This document shows positions 1 through 12,128 of a stretch of DNA of 64,000 nt, piece by piece. Source of the DNA: Chlorophyllum brunneum (lineage: Eukaryota; Basidiomycota; Agaricomycetes; Agaricales; Agaricaceae); NCBI GenBank assembly GCA_963576785.1, contig OY756143.1, positions 1,178,001 through 1,242,000 of the forward strand, in the 5' to 3' direction. Each line of letters opens with the position of its first letter. Position 1 is the stretch's first letter. Both the position numbers and the translations under genes were made by a program. Below the pieces are notes generated by a model. It worked only from the letters and a program-made list of their open reading frames with translations. It did not search any database and was not told where the DNA came from.

Positions 1-87
1 CCTGAACCTCGTTGTCTTCAGTTTCTGGCTCTCGAATTCTAACTTCATGTTAGAAAACATTTGTAACGGGACACGACAAGCAGTGAA

Positions 88-445
88 TCACTTCAGAGCA
101 CGTTCCGGTTTAGGCTGCAGCGAAATAAGTCGAGGTGGGCCATTAGAAACCAAACGGAACACTGAGCTTCATGAGCCTAGCACTACAACACGATAGCATA
201 GACGTACACAGAGGGTGCTGAGCCTTCTCTTCTACCGGCTCATCTTCAACTTTCCTCCTTTTCTTTCCTCTCTCCTCGACATCAAAATGTGGCAGGGTCC
301 GCTTCATGACCGCGTTAAACTCGTCCAGCCGGCCCAAATCAGGCTGGGCATGATCCTCTTCCTGTTGCAGTGCCTTTCGAGACACGATTCTCGTCTTCTC
401 AAATACGGCATGTGGGTTTGCAAAACGAGGAATCATTGATTTCAA
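88..445 (-). CDS. Small conserved basic protein, function unknown
   Basis: A two-exon gene of about 100 residues. Exon 1 begins MKSMIPRFANPHAVFEKTR and runs through a charged stretch with a basic KKRRK patch. A likely intron (donor GTACGT, acceptor CTCAG, near 144-213) joins it to a short last exon reading LFRLVSNGPPRLISLQPKP and ending at a TGA at 88-90. Reading straight through without splicing also gives an open frame, ending at 143, so the splice is inferred from the sensible C-terminus. The KKRRK patch suggests a nuclear or nucleolar protein. It is divergent from NOP15 with only about 117 bp between start codons, so they probably share a promoter. I do not recognise the family by name. 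Confidence 0.6.
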
Positions 446-562
446 GAAAGAGGAATGGAATATATGATGCGATCATAGCATTTGTTATGACCTGCTTGCC
501 ATCACCCCCATATTTTTTTGGTCTCCCTATCCTTACAAGCGTTTCCCTCCCGCAGCTCCAAA

Positions 563-1963
563 ATGCCAATGACAGCCACAACTAAGGCGAAATCAGCACC
601 AAAAGCCAAAGCACCAGTAGAGTCAACACAGTCTAAACACAAGAAACCCGTCCACGACAAAAAGACCCTAACGAAATCTGTACCCATAGAAAAACGGAAG
701 AACGTTGAGGGTGAACCAGCCGGGAATACAAAGAAGGCCAAGGTGACAATAATCGAACCCACAAAGGAGGAGAAGAAAGTAGTCAAACAACCCAAGGAGA
801 AACCCACTAAACCAAAAGTCCTCGCACCAACACCCGAATCTGATAGCGAAGACATGAAGGAGGGACCACCCAAAAAGGCTCAAAAAAGTAGCCCCGCGGC
901 TAAAAAAGCTCAAACCAAATCCACACCCAAAACATCCAAACAACCGCCGAAATTCATATCCTCTCAGGCCAAACCCCTACCCACGAAACCAACAAAAACT
1001 AAACGAAAACCAAAGTCACCTTCTCCCACACCCGCTGGATCTGAGGGCGAGGCTGAGGAAGGAGGCGAGGTCAGTGATGAAGAACAAGTTGAGCACCTAC
1101 ATGGATTCTCAACCGACGAGGATGACTCTTCCGATGAAGACGAGGGCACGGGAGATTCAGAAAAGCCAGGTCTATCGGCTTTCGAAATTGCTAAACTACC
1201 CACTGTGGCCAAAGACGACGCATCTGTAAAACAGAGACTCGAGAAAGCAAAACGACAACCTGTATGATTTCTTTCTTCCGTTTAAACCCTCTCTTATGAG
1301 ATTTTCACCTTGCAGACAGAAGATCGTGGAGTTGTGTATATCGGCCGTCTCCCACATGGATTCTACGAAGACCAGCTCAGAGGTTATTTCTCCCAATTCG
1401 GAAATATGACCCGCCTTCGTGTTTCACGAAACAAAAAAGTAAATCACCTCTCGCGTATGACTTTCAAACCTGACCCATGCAATCATACAGACTGGCAAAT
1501 GCAAACATTACGGTTTCATAGAATTCGACTCATCCTCTGTAGCCCAAATCGTAGCCGAAACAATGGACAACTATCTCCTCTCAGGTCACATCCTCAAATG
1601 TAAACTTATACCCAAGGACGAAGTGCATCCCGAACTATGGATTGGCGCAAATAGGAAGTGGAGGGTCGTACCAAGGGATAGGATTGTACGTATACAGCAG
1701 AATAAGGTTCGTATTGTGTGGCATGTTGAAGAAGGCGAATGTTGACCATTGTGGGTGTTGTTTAGCCGAGGACACAAGAAGAACAAGTCAAAGCAAATGA
1801 GCGGTTAATCAAGAGACAGAATGAGAGGAAAAGAAAATTGGAGGCTTTGGGCATCGAATATGATTTCGACGCTGCTAGTTATGTGAGTCCTTGGCCTCAC
1901 TCTTCAAACCTCTTAATTGATCGCCATTCCTAGAAAAAGGCAAAGGCGGATGCCGAAGCCTGA
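563..1963 (+). CDS. NOP15: NOP15-like nucleolar RRM protein, ribosome biogenesis
   Basis: Five exons (563-1261, 1316-1438, 1491-1706, 1766-1882, 1934-1963), all joined in phase 0, give 394 residues. The first 230 residues are a lysine/proline/serine-rich tail with an acidic block ([11 protein letters not shown]). An RRM domain follows: RNP2 is [11 protein letters not shown] and RNP1 is [10 protein letters not shown]. The domain closes with [22 protein letters not shown]. The C-terminus is a basic helix ([20 protein letters not shown]) ending in YDFDAASY, as in Nop15/NIFK proteins, which bind pre-rRNA and act in large-subunit (60S) maturation in the nucleolus. An ATG at 518 is also in frame, but 563 follows a splice-like CAG and gives a normal N-terminus. 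Family assignment is firm; role is by homology. Confidence 0.93.
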
Positions 1964-3911
1964 TATATCTGCTTGCTGTACTTCCATTTTAAACAATACA
2001 AGCAGTCTCTGATTTTCTCACCCGCACCGACACATGGGAAATCACGGAAGTCGGGTGGATGTTGAAAATTTCCCTGACGAAAATTACACTTCACAGAGTT
2101 CCCATCCCCAGGGCACTAACCCCTAAAGTTCTTTCTTTCCGGAGACTCCCCCTGGAGATACATGCGCCTAATTTTGATAAGCTTGTCACTTCTGAAAAAA
2201 CCGCTAAGCACCAAAAATAAATCACTCTGGCAAGGCAAGTAATGTCCACCTTCCCACTGGGCAGTGTTCTGAATGACTCCAACCTTGTTGCACATTCTTG
2301 CTGCTAATTCTTGACAAAGACAGCATGAGAAGTATTGTTATCAGCAGATGGTCTGGTATAGCCTCTAGTAGACAGGGGCTTGCGCAGCTGCGTATTCTTG
2401 GTCACTGCGCACAGAAGCCAGTCGAACATCACATCAGGAAAATGGATGGGAACAGTGTCTATATTCTCTGGCCGTGGATGGAGGTAAGATCTCATCATGG
2501 ACAGAGGGCGGGAAAGAAGACTGTCCAGAAGAATGTTACACACGTCATAGGGTAGTCTAGACCTCCACGAAGCCGACGCACGTTGTTGATATGCTACCTA
2601 ATACGAGGGTGATTCAAAAGCTCTTGGCCCACAGAATACAAAACTGTCCAACTATCAAACTTCTACGCGAGCGACAACTGGGCGTGCCACCAGGAATGCC
2701 ACAGTACAAGACTATATATGGGCTCCGTTTCTTGGCCACCCACCTGATAATGGAGAACCTCAGCGCCGACCATTTAATCAAATTGATTCCATACGGCTCC
2801 TTGCTCCCATCTTTCGACTGGGTATCCAAATTAAACCAGAGCGAGGGCAACCCCGGATTTTGCACACCCATAACCTTGGGAACGTCGTATCCAATTGAAT
2901 AAAACCTTGTTTTAACAGGACTTCCATTCCCGCTATACATGTGTCTGTAGTAGATCTCGGAGAGTATCTTACCCGCGCGTCCCAGGAAAACCACATCTGC
3001 GCCCTTGTTTGCAATCTTCCAGCTAAAATTCCTTCACCTACATTTAATGCGGTGTTTACTTGATCACCCGCCCATGCTGCCGCGCCCTGCCCGACGGGTA
3101 TCAGCCCCACAAAGCGTTTGAGGTGGTGCAAAGCAAGTGTCCGACCTCCGTACAGCACTTATATTTGTATCCAGTACCTGTAGCTGCAATCCCGAATCAA
3201 CTCCTTATGGGCTTGGTCTGGACAACAGCGGATTCCAGGATCCCGCTGACAGATTTCGAGGTCTTCCTAAGCAACATGTGCTTTAGGGGATGTAGGAGAC
3301 TGGGGATCATTCAACATGTTTCGATGCCACGTTGAGTACTATTCATGGAGGTTGAATGAACATCAAACTCGCAGACTTACAACAGCATGCAAGGAATCCA
3401 TCATATTCATCTATCAGGCCTTGGTTCAGAATATCTTCGCAGCATGTGCTACTACTTCGCATCCTGTTGTCAGATCATACATGAATCACGGAAAAAGAAC
3501 GGCTGTACACAGTGTAGAACGCGAGATCTTTTCCTGGAGGAGTGAAGGTTCCCAATCCCCAGGTTGGAGGCAGATTACCAGGGATGAGTCATTGTTAGTC
3601 TTTACACTGCCCGACAAGCAAATAAATCACTATATGATAGTATATACCGCCCAAATAAGGCATGTCTATCCATATATGGTAAGGGCCTCACTATTCCATT
3701 TGTATAAGGCATCAACGTTATCCGTTCAATGGCGCAGTGAATTTATGGGCGGTATGCAAGTACCATTGGGTGATTACACCAGGTGGACCATAATTGGGAG
3801 AAAACAAAGGGTAGTCTTTATTTTCATAATCGTAGATTACATGAAAGGAGAACGTAAAGAAATGGCACGGGTAATTAAAAGACGGAACACAAACTAGTAC
3901 GTAACTCATGC
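1964..3911. other. Gene-poor region with possible decayed coding remnants
   Basis: About 1.95 kb between NOP15 and the phosphate transporter. Open stretches exist on the minus strand (2614-2994 and 2778-3158) and the plus strand (3316-3897, 193 codons). None shows a recognisable domain, plausible splice chain or initiation context. The two minus stretches overlap in different frames and look like an old frameshifted reading frame rather than a live gene. No terminal repeats or target-site duplications were seen. I read this as decayed sequence plus the NOP15 downstream region. Confidence 0.4.
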
Positions 3912-6043
3912 TCAGGTAGTCGCAGTGACATTGCCGCCGCCTGTAAACGAATAGTTATCATCCCTGTATGTCAATTTCTCGGTGGAAGAACACTCACCAC
4001 GAACGAACCCTTCCTGATCTTCGTTGGATAATTCTTCCAGGGTTTTGTTCTTGGTCTCCGGAAGGAGGAGCGTAGAGAATATACCCGTAAGCATAAATAA
4101 AGCAAAAATCTCCAGACTTTTCCACGGACGATCAGAGCCCATTATCAACCAATGCGAATCGGAGGGGCTCACATGTGTTTGACAAAGTGGTTGGGACCAC
4201 CAATATTTCGTAGCTGGGCAAAACCGACCTGTGCAACTATAGCACCAAGCTTTCCGGAAGCGGCGGAGATTCCATGGCCCGTGGAACGATAGCGGGTGGG
4301 GAAGACTTCTCCGGGAATGATGAAGGTGGTCGTGTTAGGACCAAAATTCTGGAAGAAATTCGCTAGGCAATACAAAAAGACGAAAGCCCCTTTCGCGGAG
4401 GTTGTAGCAGTGAGCTTATCGAAGCCAAAGCCTGCGGACAGCTTCAGCCGAACTCCATAGATTTATCGCGTGATTTACATACCCATAATAACGAAGAGGA
4501 TAGTAAGGAGTGTGAAACCCATGAGCTGGATGGGTCTACGCCCCCAGGTATCGACAAAGAGGAAGGTCGCCCAATAACCCGGGATTAGACCTGCGACCGC
4601 CAAGATCAAGTTTCCAATGCAGATATTTGAAAGGTTAGTATAGATGCCATGAGCACCCGTAGTTTGTGGTGCACCGAAACCAATAGTTTCCAAAATGATA
4701 CCGGAATTCAGGCCCAGGCCATAAAATGCAATCTAAATATCCGTGAGGCGTTAAACCATCGATAGATCAAGACAGGAGACGAACATCGAGCGCAAACCAG
4801 CTATAGGATGTGCCGAGGAGGACTTTACCATTCTCCCATTTCCTGAAGTGGCGAATAAAATCACCCCAGGTTGCCTTAGGGGAATCGACATGCTGGATGG
4901 CAGATTCATCCTCGGAACCACGTTTTCCAGCCATAACGGCTTTGATGTCGGCGGTAGCTCGTTGGATATTTCTCTCAATATCCATAGTGAAACGAGGTGT
5001 CTCCGGTATCGTGAGCCGGAAGTAGAGTGCCACGACACCGGGAACGCATCCAAGACCGATGAGCAAACGCCACAGAGGGTCAACGTTGCCGACCATAACC
5101 GTAGTAGTGGAAGCAAGGATAGCGTCCTTGTAGGCAGCCGTAACGATGAAGGCAACAAGGGCGGCGGCTGTAGTATGCATTAAAAAGAGTCTGCTGATTA
5201 CGAGGAACTAAAGCCTTACCGAAGTTACCCCAACCTTGCGAGGCAAAGACTGCTGCCATCATCCTACCGCGAATCCTGGTTGCTGCGAATTCCGAGGATA
5301 TGATCGCACTAAGAGGGTAATCTCCTCCAATCCCGACGCCCATCTAGCTCGGCATAGATCAGGTTGGAGGTAGTTGGGACAAATTCGAGAAAATAACCCA
5401 CGATGAAACGCCACACGACGAGAACGCCAATTATACTAACAGAAGGAGAATCACCCGATAATGCTTGGGCGAATGTGGCGACAATCATAATAATTAATTC
5501 CACGCCGTCTGAAAGCTCGGGTTCAGGCACAAGGCACGTAACATAGACGCTTTGCTTACACATTCGCTTACGGCCTACTTTATCTGCAAGCCAACCGAAG
5601 AGCAATTGGCCAACTAGATTACCGACAGGGGTTGCGACCTTTATGCCTAGGTCTTGGTTTGTGTTGAGCTTTCCACCTGCGCCATAGACATAGCCTAGCA
5701 TGGTGGAGGCAATGTTGATGGCAAAGATATCGTAGCTTGAATAAGGAAGCAGTCAACGCTATGACCAGCGCGTGGAACGGCGGGACGTACGCATCGGTAA
5801 AAAAACCGACACCGGCGACAACGCAAACTTTGAGATGGAACCAGCTGTAGGATATGACTGGTCAACGAGGCTCGGCCTCATGGAGAGAAATACGAACGAG
5901 AATTTAGCGTTGTCGACCTCTGCCAAGGCAGCCCGGCGGTTCCTATCCAGTACCAGGCCATCATTAGAGTTACCCTTGACGTCGGATTCGTGGTTGGAGC
6001 TCTTTTCATCCACGCTAACCGCGTTTCCCTCGAGGTTGGCCAT
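3912..6043 (-). CDS. PHO84: Inorganic phosphate/H+ symporter, PHO84 type (MFS)
   Basis: Multi-exon gene for a plasma-membrane major facilitator protein. It starts [20 protein letters not shown], then a short cytoplasmic tail leads to the first helix ([20 protein letters not shown]). [18 protein letters not shown] and [17 protein letters not shown] follow; these are PHO84 hallmarks, and the last contains the MFS D-x-x-GRK loop. Next comes [19 protein letters not shown] in the fourth helix region, typical of phosphate symporters. The C-terminal half contains [20 protein letters not shown] and a final helix with [13 protein letters not shown]. The chain ends in a short hydrophilic tail ([12 protein letters not shown] at 3912). 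At least six short introns break the frame. No truncation seen. The family imports inorganic phosphate with protons and is usually induced by phosphate starvation. Confidence 0.93.
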
Positions 6044-6854
6044 CTATTCTTCAGTCGAAGACTTGGGAGGAGGGGGTGGGGGACAAGAGCGGGAAGACAT
6101 ATTCCACGGGTTGAAAGCTTTATAACACGCCCAGATTTTTTTTCTCCCGACGCATCTGTACGGCTGTAGGTGCTCTATACTGGACCCACGTTCGTAAATG
6201 GGCCAATGATAGTGTTGGATAAATTTGGAAGTATGAGATTGCGAATATCCTTTTTGGGAGTAGTGTTGTTCCTGGGCACATAGGGTTTCAGCATGGCCTC
6301 GGAGCCACATCGACCTCAGATCGCTGATGAATCTGGCGCGGAAGTAGCGTTTACATTAAACCGCCGCACATAAAGGGAGGGTGTCATACTCATAAACCAA
6401 AGCCAGTGATTTTTTCATGGCGGTGCATTGACCATAGTTCTTGAAGCTGTATCCCATAGCCACGACTGGCATGTGGGTTCCATGGCGAGTTAAGGCTATT
6501 TTCAGAACGTAAGTGGGAGATGCATTCTGACAGGTTGTACTTGTTGATCAGCCTGAGAGATTCCGACCACGACCGTGGGCATCATGAACGCGTTACAGAG
6601 GAGTCAAGATCAGCACCCTGGATGCCAAGCCGAGTGGCTTGAACACGATGGCACACGACATGGATTGCAAACTGAGGGAACGTTTATTTCAGTAACCCAA
6701 TGAAAAGATATGAAATTCTGCACGCGACGGTTCAATCACTTGAAGGTCCGCCGGGCCGTGCGCTCCCACGGTTCCCTCGCTGCCCCAAACGTCGCGGTAA
6801 CCTCCACAATCCCGCTCTCCCGGTCGTCCGACAACTGCTATTACCCCGAACCTC
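6044..6854. other. Divergent promoter region between PHO84 and the LYR protein gene
   Basis: About 0.8 kb between two divergent start codons. It contains a G-run (GGAGGGGGTGGGGG near 6067-6080), the TATA-like site noted separately, and no open frame with protein-like content. It probably serves as upstream region for both genes. Confidence 0.5.
6118..6124 (-). promoter_or_regulatory. TATA-like element of the phosphate transporter gene
   Basis: On the minus strand the bases read TATAAAG, about 75 nt upstream of the transporter start codon at 6043, a normal distance for a fungal TATA element. A CACGTT core resembling a weak Pho4-type E-box lies farther upstream near 6186. Both are seen only as sequence; function is inference. 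Confidence 0.4.
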
Positions 6855-7286
6855 ATGGCAAGTAACCTTACCCGCCTGAGGGCTCTCGCGCTATATAAGG
6901 AACTGCGACAGCTTGGACGGGACTATCCAGATCCTTCGTGAGTTTAAATGGAAATCGCGGCCGTTCCTCAATCAACCAACTTTCGTTTAGCTATGATTTC
7001 AATGGAAGGGTACGGCGGTTATTCGAAAGTACACTCTACGTTTAGGTTTTATATCACTTGTTACTCATCCCCAAAAAGAAAATAGGAATTTAACCGATGG
7101 AGACGAGATAGAGAAGGCCCTCAGAATGGGCGAATACATTAAGAAAGGTATGTTTGACTCGGGCATCGTTAGTTTATCTGTGTCGCTTCATCCTGAATCC
7201 CCGTTGTAGAAACCTTGGCACTCTATTCCCTGCGGAAATATCGTCATCTCAAGCGGATGTACCCCGACTCCATGTCAGACCCATGA
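6855..7286 (+). CDS. ETFRF1: Mitochondrial LYR-motif protein, ETFRF1/LYRM5 type
   Basis: A very small gene of four exons (6855-6937, 6991-7028, 7079-7147, 7210-7286) whose lengths sum to 267 nt, exactly 88 codons plus stop. It reads MASNLTRLRALALYKELRQL, then GRDYPDP, then YDFNGRVRRLFEKNRNLTD, and ends with ETLALYSLRKYRHLKRMY. The LYKEL..LGRDYP opening and the LALYSLRKYR..K.RY ending match human ETFRF1 (LYRM5) along its whole length of about 90 residues. That family sits in the mitochondrial matrix and removes flavin from electron-transfer flavoprotein. Exon 2 is only 38 nt; the third exon must use the AAAAAG acceptor at 7078, since the nearby TAG gives the wrong frame. Assignment by motif order and length. 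Confidence 0.85.
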
Positions 7287-7742
7287 CAATTTCAGCCGAC
7301 GCTGCGCGATATCTACCCCTTATCTTCGGGCCAACTGGTCGTGTATCGAAGCGCTATGCGAACGGAAATGCGGTGTAGAGCTGGTTGGCAGGGGGTGGGG
7401 CCGGATTCCATTATCTGCCTCGACGCACGTTTCTCGGTTATTGTCTGGTAAGGATCTCACGTCGTCTCGCTTTGATGGATTCGGAGTCCGACTGCTGGGT
7501 CCGCCCATATGGTACCAGATGGTACCTCCAGTCAGAGATTCCGGACCAAGCGAGATCCTAGTTTGATTCGTGCATGTCGATCCGTACCTACTTTCACCAA
7601 TACCCAAGTTTACATACTTAGAATTTGTTACCGAGGTTATCATTTATCCGTATACTTGCAATAGCGTTGTTATTGACATGATTAGGGGCTACAGTACTAT
7701 TAAGATGGACAATGTACTGGATATTTGTAATGGCACAGCTCT
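7287..7742. other. Intergenic gap between convergent genes
   Basis: About 450 bp between the stop codons of the LYR protein gene and the CorA-like gene. AT-rich in its second half, no convincing open frame. Probably the two 3' untranslated regions. Confidence 0.5.
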
Positions 7743-9803
7743 TCACACGGGGTTGCTGGCCTTCTTCATTCTATGTTTGCGAATTGCCCATCTAATTAGA
7801 TTCTCGACGGGCCATTGCAGACGGGTAGCAAAGCTAACATTAATATCTGGGTGGTGATGTTTGTTGTGAAGAGCGACAAGGATCCAGATCGATACAGCTG
7901 TTAAAGGCAATGCCAGTGCAACATAGTGAGTCAATTGTCCGTGGGCATCGTCGGTGAGGTCCTGGATATTCATGCCGAAGACAGACTGGATCACAATGAA
8001 CGATGATATCACTTTCTTCAACTGAACAGCTACTCACCGCTGCGAATGATGCTGGGAGGAACACCATAGTTAGATATGATATCTGCTTCATCGCTAATGG
8101 TAGTTGCCGTTGGTCGTTTCCCCACAGTGACCAGAGTTCGCGTATACTCACCAGCACCGTCGCGTAGAGTAGCCTCCGTCAGCGAACGCATATCCTGACT
8201 GTCTCGAAAGTTGTAATTATTAAAGGCCTGCATCCCTTCCTTCAGCCTGAGGTCCGGGGAATAATGGTTGAGGCAGGTCACACACCAAATTAACTAGGTT
8301 CTCGAGACGCATGTCCTGCATCCTACGGAACATCTCAAGCCGTTCTATTTCTGAAAGCAATACATTGCATTCTCGATCCAGAATTCGCATCGAATTCGGA
8401 CGTTCAGGATGGTCTCGCATTGTTGGGCTCGGTGTGTCGCGAATAAAGACGACAGTCTTTCTGAAATCCTCAAGTAACGAAGTGTAGTGCATGAGGAAAG
8501 CTCGGATGACATGGAGCTCGCGTGTCTGGTAGACATCGTTCGTGATTAGAATCTCCGTTTCCTGAATATTTTCAGTCTCGAGCGTTATGAAACCGAGGGG
8601 AGGCATCGCTCACGAGCCAGCAGATATGCGAGTACAATACCTCGAGTGCATCGTCCCATGCGTACAAGGCGTGCCAAAGTATACTCAGAAGGACAAATGT
8701 AGGATCGTCTGACTGACCGAAGATAGTTCGCCAGTACACACTTTGGCCGGCAAATCGAAATCGAGAGTGGAGGAGGGCCGCGTTCGTGCTCAACCATTCG
8801 GGTGGTGGATGATATGAGATGATGGTACTACCGTCTTTTTTCCTGATCACATGTAGTGCCAAGAGGTCAATGAGGATGACCTTGTCACCTAATCACTTAA
8901 GGACTCGTCCCTGAAGCAAGCAGAATTGAACCCACTTGAGCGAAGCATCAGAGGAGCCTGCGTGTTAATTGTGATCAGCTCTGCCCGAGTGATCGCCCTA
9001 TTGGGGCCATGCACTGGGGATGCGGCCAGAGTTGGGTTGTCGATCGCTCGAATGAAGTTCAGGACGATGGTGATATCTAATAACCTTGATCAGGAATGCG
9101 GTCGCAGCGTCAGCCATGCCTTACTCACGATCGGATTCATCTTGAGGTTGCTCTTCCTGGTATCGTGAGGGAATCCAATTCAAGGACGAAGAGAAAAAGA
9201 ACGGTTCTATGTTGTACCTGTGGCGGTTAGACGTGGACATGTGCGGGTGTATCACATGAGCCCTACTTTGTTCCTAGCATCTGCATCACTGGTCCTGAAA
9301 GGTTCTCGATGAAAATAGCACGAAGACGTGTACCCTCTGGTCTCTTAGCCTGCAGTAGTTGTGAAGGAGAGTTTTGCAGAAGTCAAGTGCAGTGATGAGC
9401 TTACCTGTAACTTATACCAAAATTCCTTCAAACTCTGCGACGCCACCGCATGATGGGAAGGTTTCGAGAACCGTCCTTCGTCGTTGACATCCACGTAGTA
9501 TATTATACAGGGAGGCGGATTCAACCCCAGGCTCGGCTCCAAGAGTTTGGCAATCCCACACCGCTCGAGGCGGGAGGCCGACCAATTGCGAAAAAGTGAA
9601 GTTGGATACCCTTTCCATGAGTCCGGATCTCTTCGATTGAGAGTTTCACCCGAGAACCTGATGTCGAACGGGCTGTCGTCATCGGGATCGGCCCATGGCC
9701 ACGGTCCCGATGGTATGGCGTGTCGATGGAAAGCACGGGGGATGGGGGGAGGCATCCCCTTGGTGTTTGGTAGAGCTTGGGGAGTAATAATAGGCAAGGC
9801 CAT
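7743..9803 (-). CDS. CorA-like Mg2+ transporter family membrane protein
   Basis: Multi-exon gene of a family widespread in Agaricomycetes. The start gives MALPIITPQALPNTKG, followed by a proline-rich N-terminus and GYPTSLFRNW. The soluble domain contains CIIYYVDVNDEGRF, RAIFIENLSGPVMQMLGTK, YNIEPFFFSSSLNWIPSRYQ, GSTIISYHPPPEWLS, SVYWRTIFGQSDDPTF and LHVIRAFLMHYTSLLEDFRK. A helical stalk with ECNVLLSEIERLEMFRRMQD leads to the membrane end: helix one is ISYLTMVFLPASFAA followed by VFGMNIQ, the GMN signature of CorA-type channels, then a second helix YVALALPLTAVSIWILVAL. The tail is short and basic (RKHRMKKASNPV). The true CorA reads Y/F-GMN, so pore chemistry is kept. Substrate is unproven: many fungal members of this branch have no tested transport role. 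At least seven introns. Confidence 0.85.
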
Positions 9804-10807
9804 TAAGGATCACAGAGATGTGCCGCAACCTCATATACCCACTGTTCCATAAGCGCCTTTGGATCTACATGACATCGTCTTTGGAGACGGAGTTGATTTT
9901 AATAGATGGGGATATATTTGATATCGAGGGCGCTTGGGACTGAACAGGGCTCATCCTCGAATATGAAGTGCGCCGAGCTGTTTTTAGTAAGGGTAGGGAA
10001 GGAATATATCCAAACTCCTGCAATTCTGCGTCGAATCAGCAAATAAGAGCACGACCGGCAGCTTCAGTCTCGTATCCTGTTGTCCTAGTGTCATGTAAGC
10101 AGCGCCGCTAACCTCGGGGCCAAGTGGGAGTCGGAACAAAATTTGTGGTAAATAATATATGCCATGGCGGCGAAGATGGCTATCACGATGGTGTTTGAAG
10201 AAAGTTTTCCCCTTGGATGGGCTCAAGTACCGAATTTGAACGCCGGCTGTGGAGTCAGTGTTTGTGGCTCGGGGAGGGGTAAGAATATTCACGTGATTGA
10301 AACGTTTCTAGTTCGTTGACGCAGGGGTGTTCGACTAGGGTGGAAGGGACGGACGTTGGTTCTGAGCGTTCGTCGTAGTCTGAGCGTATGATACATACCT
10401 GCGTTTCTTGTTCGTGGCGAGGTTGCCGAGCTTTCACTCTCAACAATTTGCTACTTTTTCAATATATTCACGATATCTCCGATTCCAGGCTCGGTTATGA
10501 TCCATGTCGAACCCAAAGCAGGGTGTGGAAAGTGGCCTTCTGATCCTTTCAGCAAAGTCTTCCCTTGACAACCATGTACACATGAGGAGAGAGAAAAAGG
10601 TAGACATGATCTGTGGAAATGGTTCTTGGTCCTCGACTGGTTATGATGAGAGCACGGAACCCAGTCTGTGCCCATGTAATGTGAATGCCCGGCTTAAGCT
10701 GGGGCGGTATGTTGGCCTGTCAGTCAAATACGTCGGACGGGTTGATAGATAATAAATTCGTATATTTTTTTGAATAAAAATGGGGTACAGATGAATGATG
10801 GGCACCA
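9804..10807. other. Intergenic region, possible unrecognised exons on minus strand
   Basis: About 1 kb between the CorA-like start and the pectate lyase stop. Minus-strand open stretches at 9984-10292 (102 codons, contains YYLPQILFRLPLGPEVSG) and 10255-10446 could be exons of an unrecognised gene, but no start, splice chain or family could be supported. A run of T/A near 10765 may belong to a 3' end. Confidence 0.3.
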
Positions 10808-12128
10808 CTAATCGCTGATGTCAGAGTCGCTGTAAAGGCAGTACTGAAGATATCCCTGGTCAGAGTCACAGCTTCATAGAGGTTCGTGGATATCTCACCT
10901 GGCTATCAGGTCCACTACCAATTTCACTCGGCTCATCACCATTGTCGTTGCCCTCGTATCTTTCGCAGATTGTATCGACACTCTGGGCCCTCGTGGTCCT
11001 AATGGTTGCAGTGCTGTTAAAGGGGATAAGGGGCTGTACTTGTCTGACTTGGTCCTCGACTTACTCTCCGTAATTCCTGTTGATTCCATCTCAGCCACTG
11101 CAGACGGCGCATAGCCAAAGTGGAGCAGACTCACGAGTTAATTCCAGCAAGAACGTCACCATCCACGGCCCAGACATCGTTGATCTCAACAGAGCGCTGG
11201 TGCTGGGTATCGCAGTTTCCGCACTGGGTGGAAGATGGAACTTAAGTAGGTGGGTGTTTACTTCCCAAGGTACCAACTCACGCTACGATAGAGCTTGCCG
11301 AAGTCTTCGACATAGAACTAGGAAGATGTGAGGACATGTCCATTCGCAAAGAATGGTCTCTCCTTACTGAATTGATGATGACAGTTCCACCTCCGTTGTG
11401 CTGTACGACCTTGTCGTCTGCGTGCTATACGAATATGTAAGTCGCTTAGTCCACTTGGAGAACCTGCTGGGTAGACACACCTTCGCCTAAAATTTTCATT
11501 TTCTCAGCATTTGATCACATGGAGATACTTATAATTATGAGTTGACTTACGCCACCATAGTTGATACGTGAAGTACCGCTGCTCTGCTTGATCGTGATAG
11601 CATCCTCACAAACATCCTAGTCATAGTTTCAATCAGCATATCTAAATAACCTCAAATAACGTCCGCTTACTTCGAAGTAGACGTGGTCTAAAGTGCAAGA
11701 GCCTGAAGAGTGCAGATTGAGTCGCTAGTGACTCAAATATCGGTGAACTTCAGGACTGACCAAGGCAGTGGACACCCTCAGATTGGTCGGCACCAATTAC
11801 AACACGACTGAGAGTTGCACCCTCCTCAAGCAAGAACACAGCATCAGAATCACCACCCTCGCTTTGGCCATGGCAAGCACCAGAGCCACGGTCGTAGCGT
11901 GTGTAGGCTTGAGGGGGTGTGAAAGTTTGTCCAGCAGCGATTGTGATGGGCTTGCTGAGGGAAGAGGTCGTAGGAGGACTCGGGAATTGGTTGGTGGCCG
12001 TGCGACGTTCCAACCTGTATCCTCGGTATTTAGTTGTCAGAGTCAGAAATCATGCGTGAGACAGCTTACGGGTTGGCAGCGACGAGGGAGCCCAAGACGA
12101 CAAAAGAGAAGAATTTGGCGGAGAACAT
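10808..12128 (-). CDS. Secreted pectate lyase, polysaccharide lyase family 3
   Basis: Starts [20 protein letters not shown], a clear signal peptide, followed by LERR, a likely Kex2-type cleavage site, and then the mature chain. The PL3 core is visible: [20 protein letters not shown], an [19 protein letters not shown] strand, [79 protein letters not shown] and ending [11 protein letters not shown]. The paired cysteines in VCEDA and RSCGNC are typical of the family. PL3 enzymes cut unmethylated homogalacturonan by beta-elimination, needing calcium, outside the cell. At least eight short introns. Complete as far as can be read; role in pectin breakdown is by family. Confidence 0.92.
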
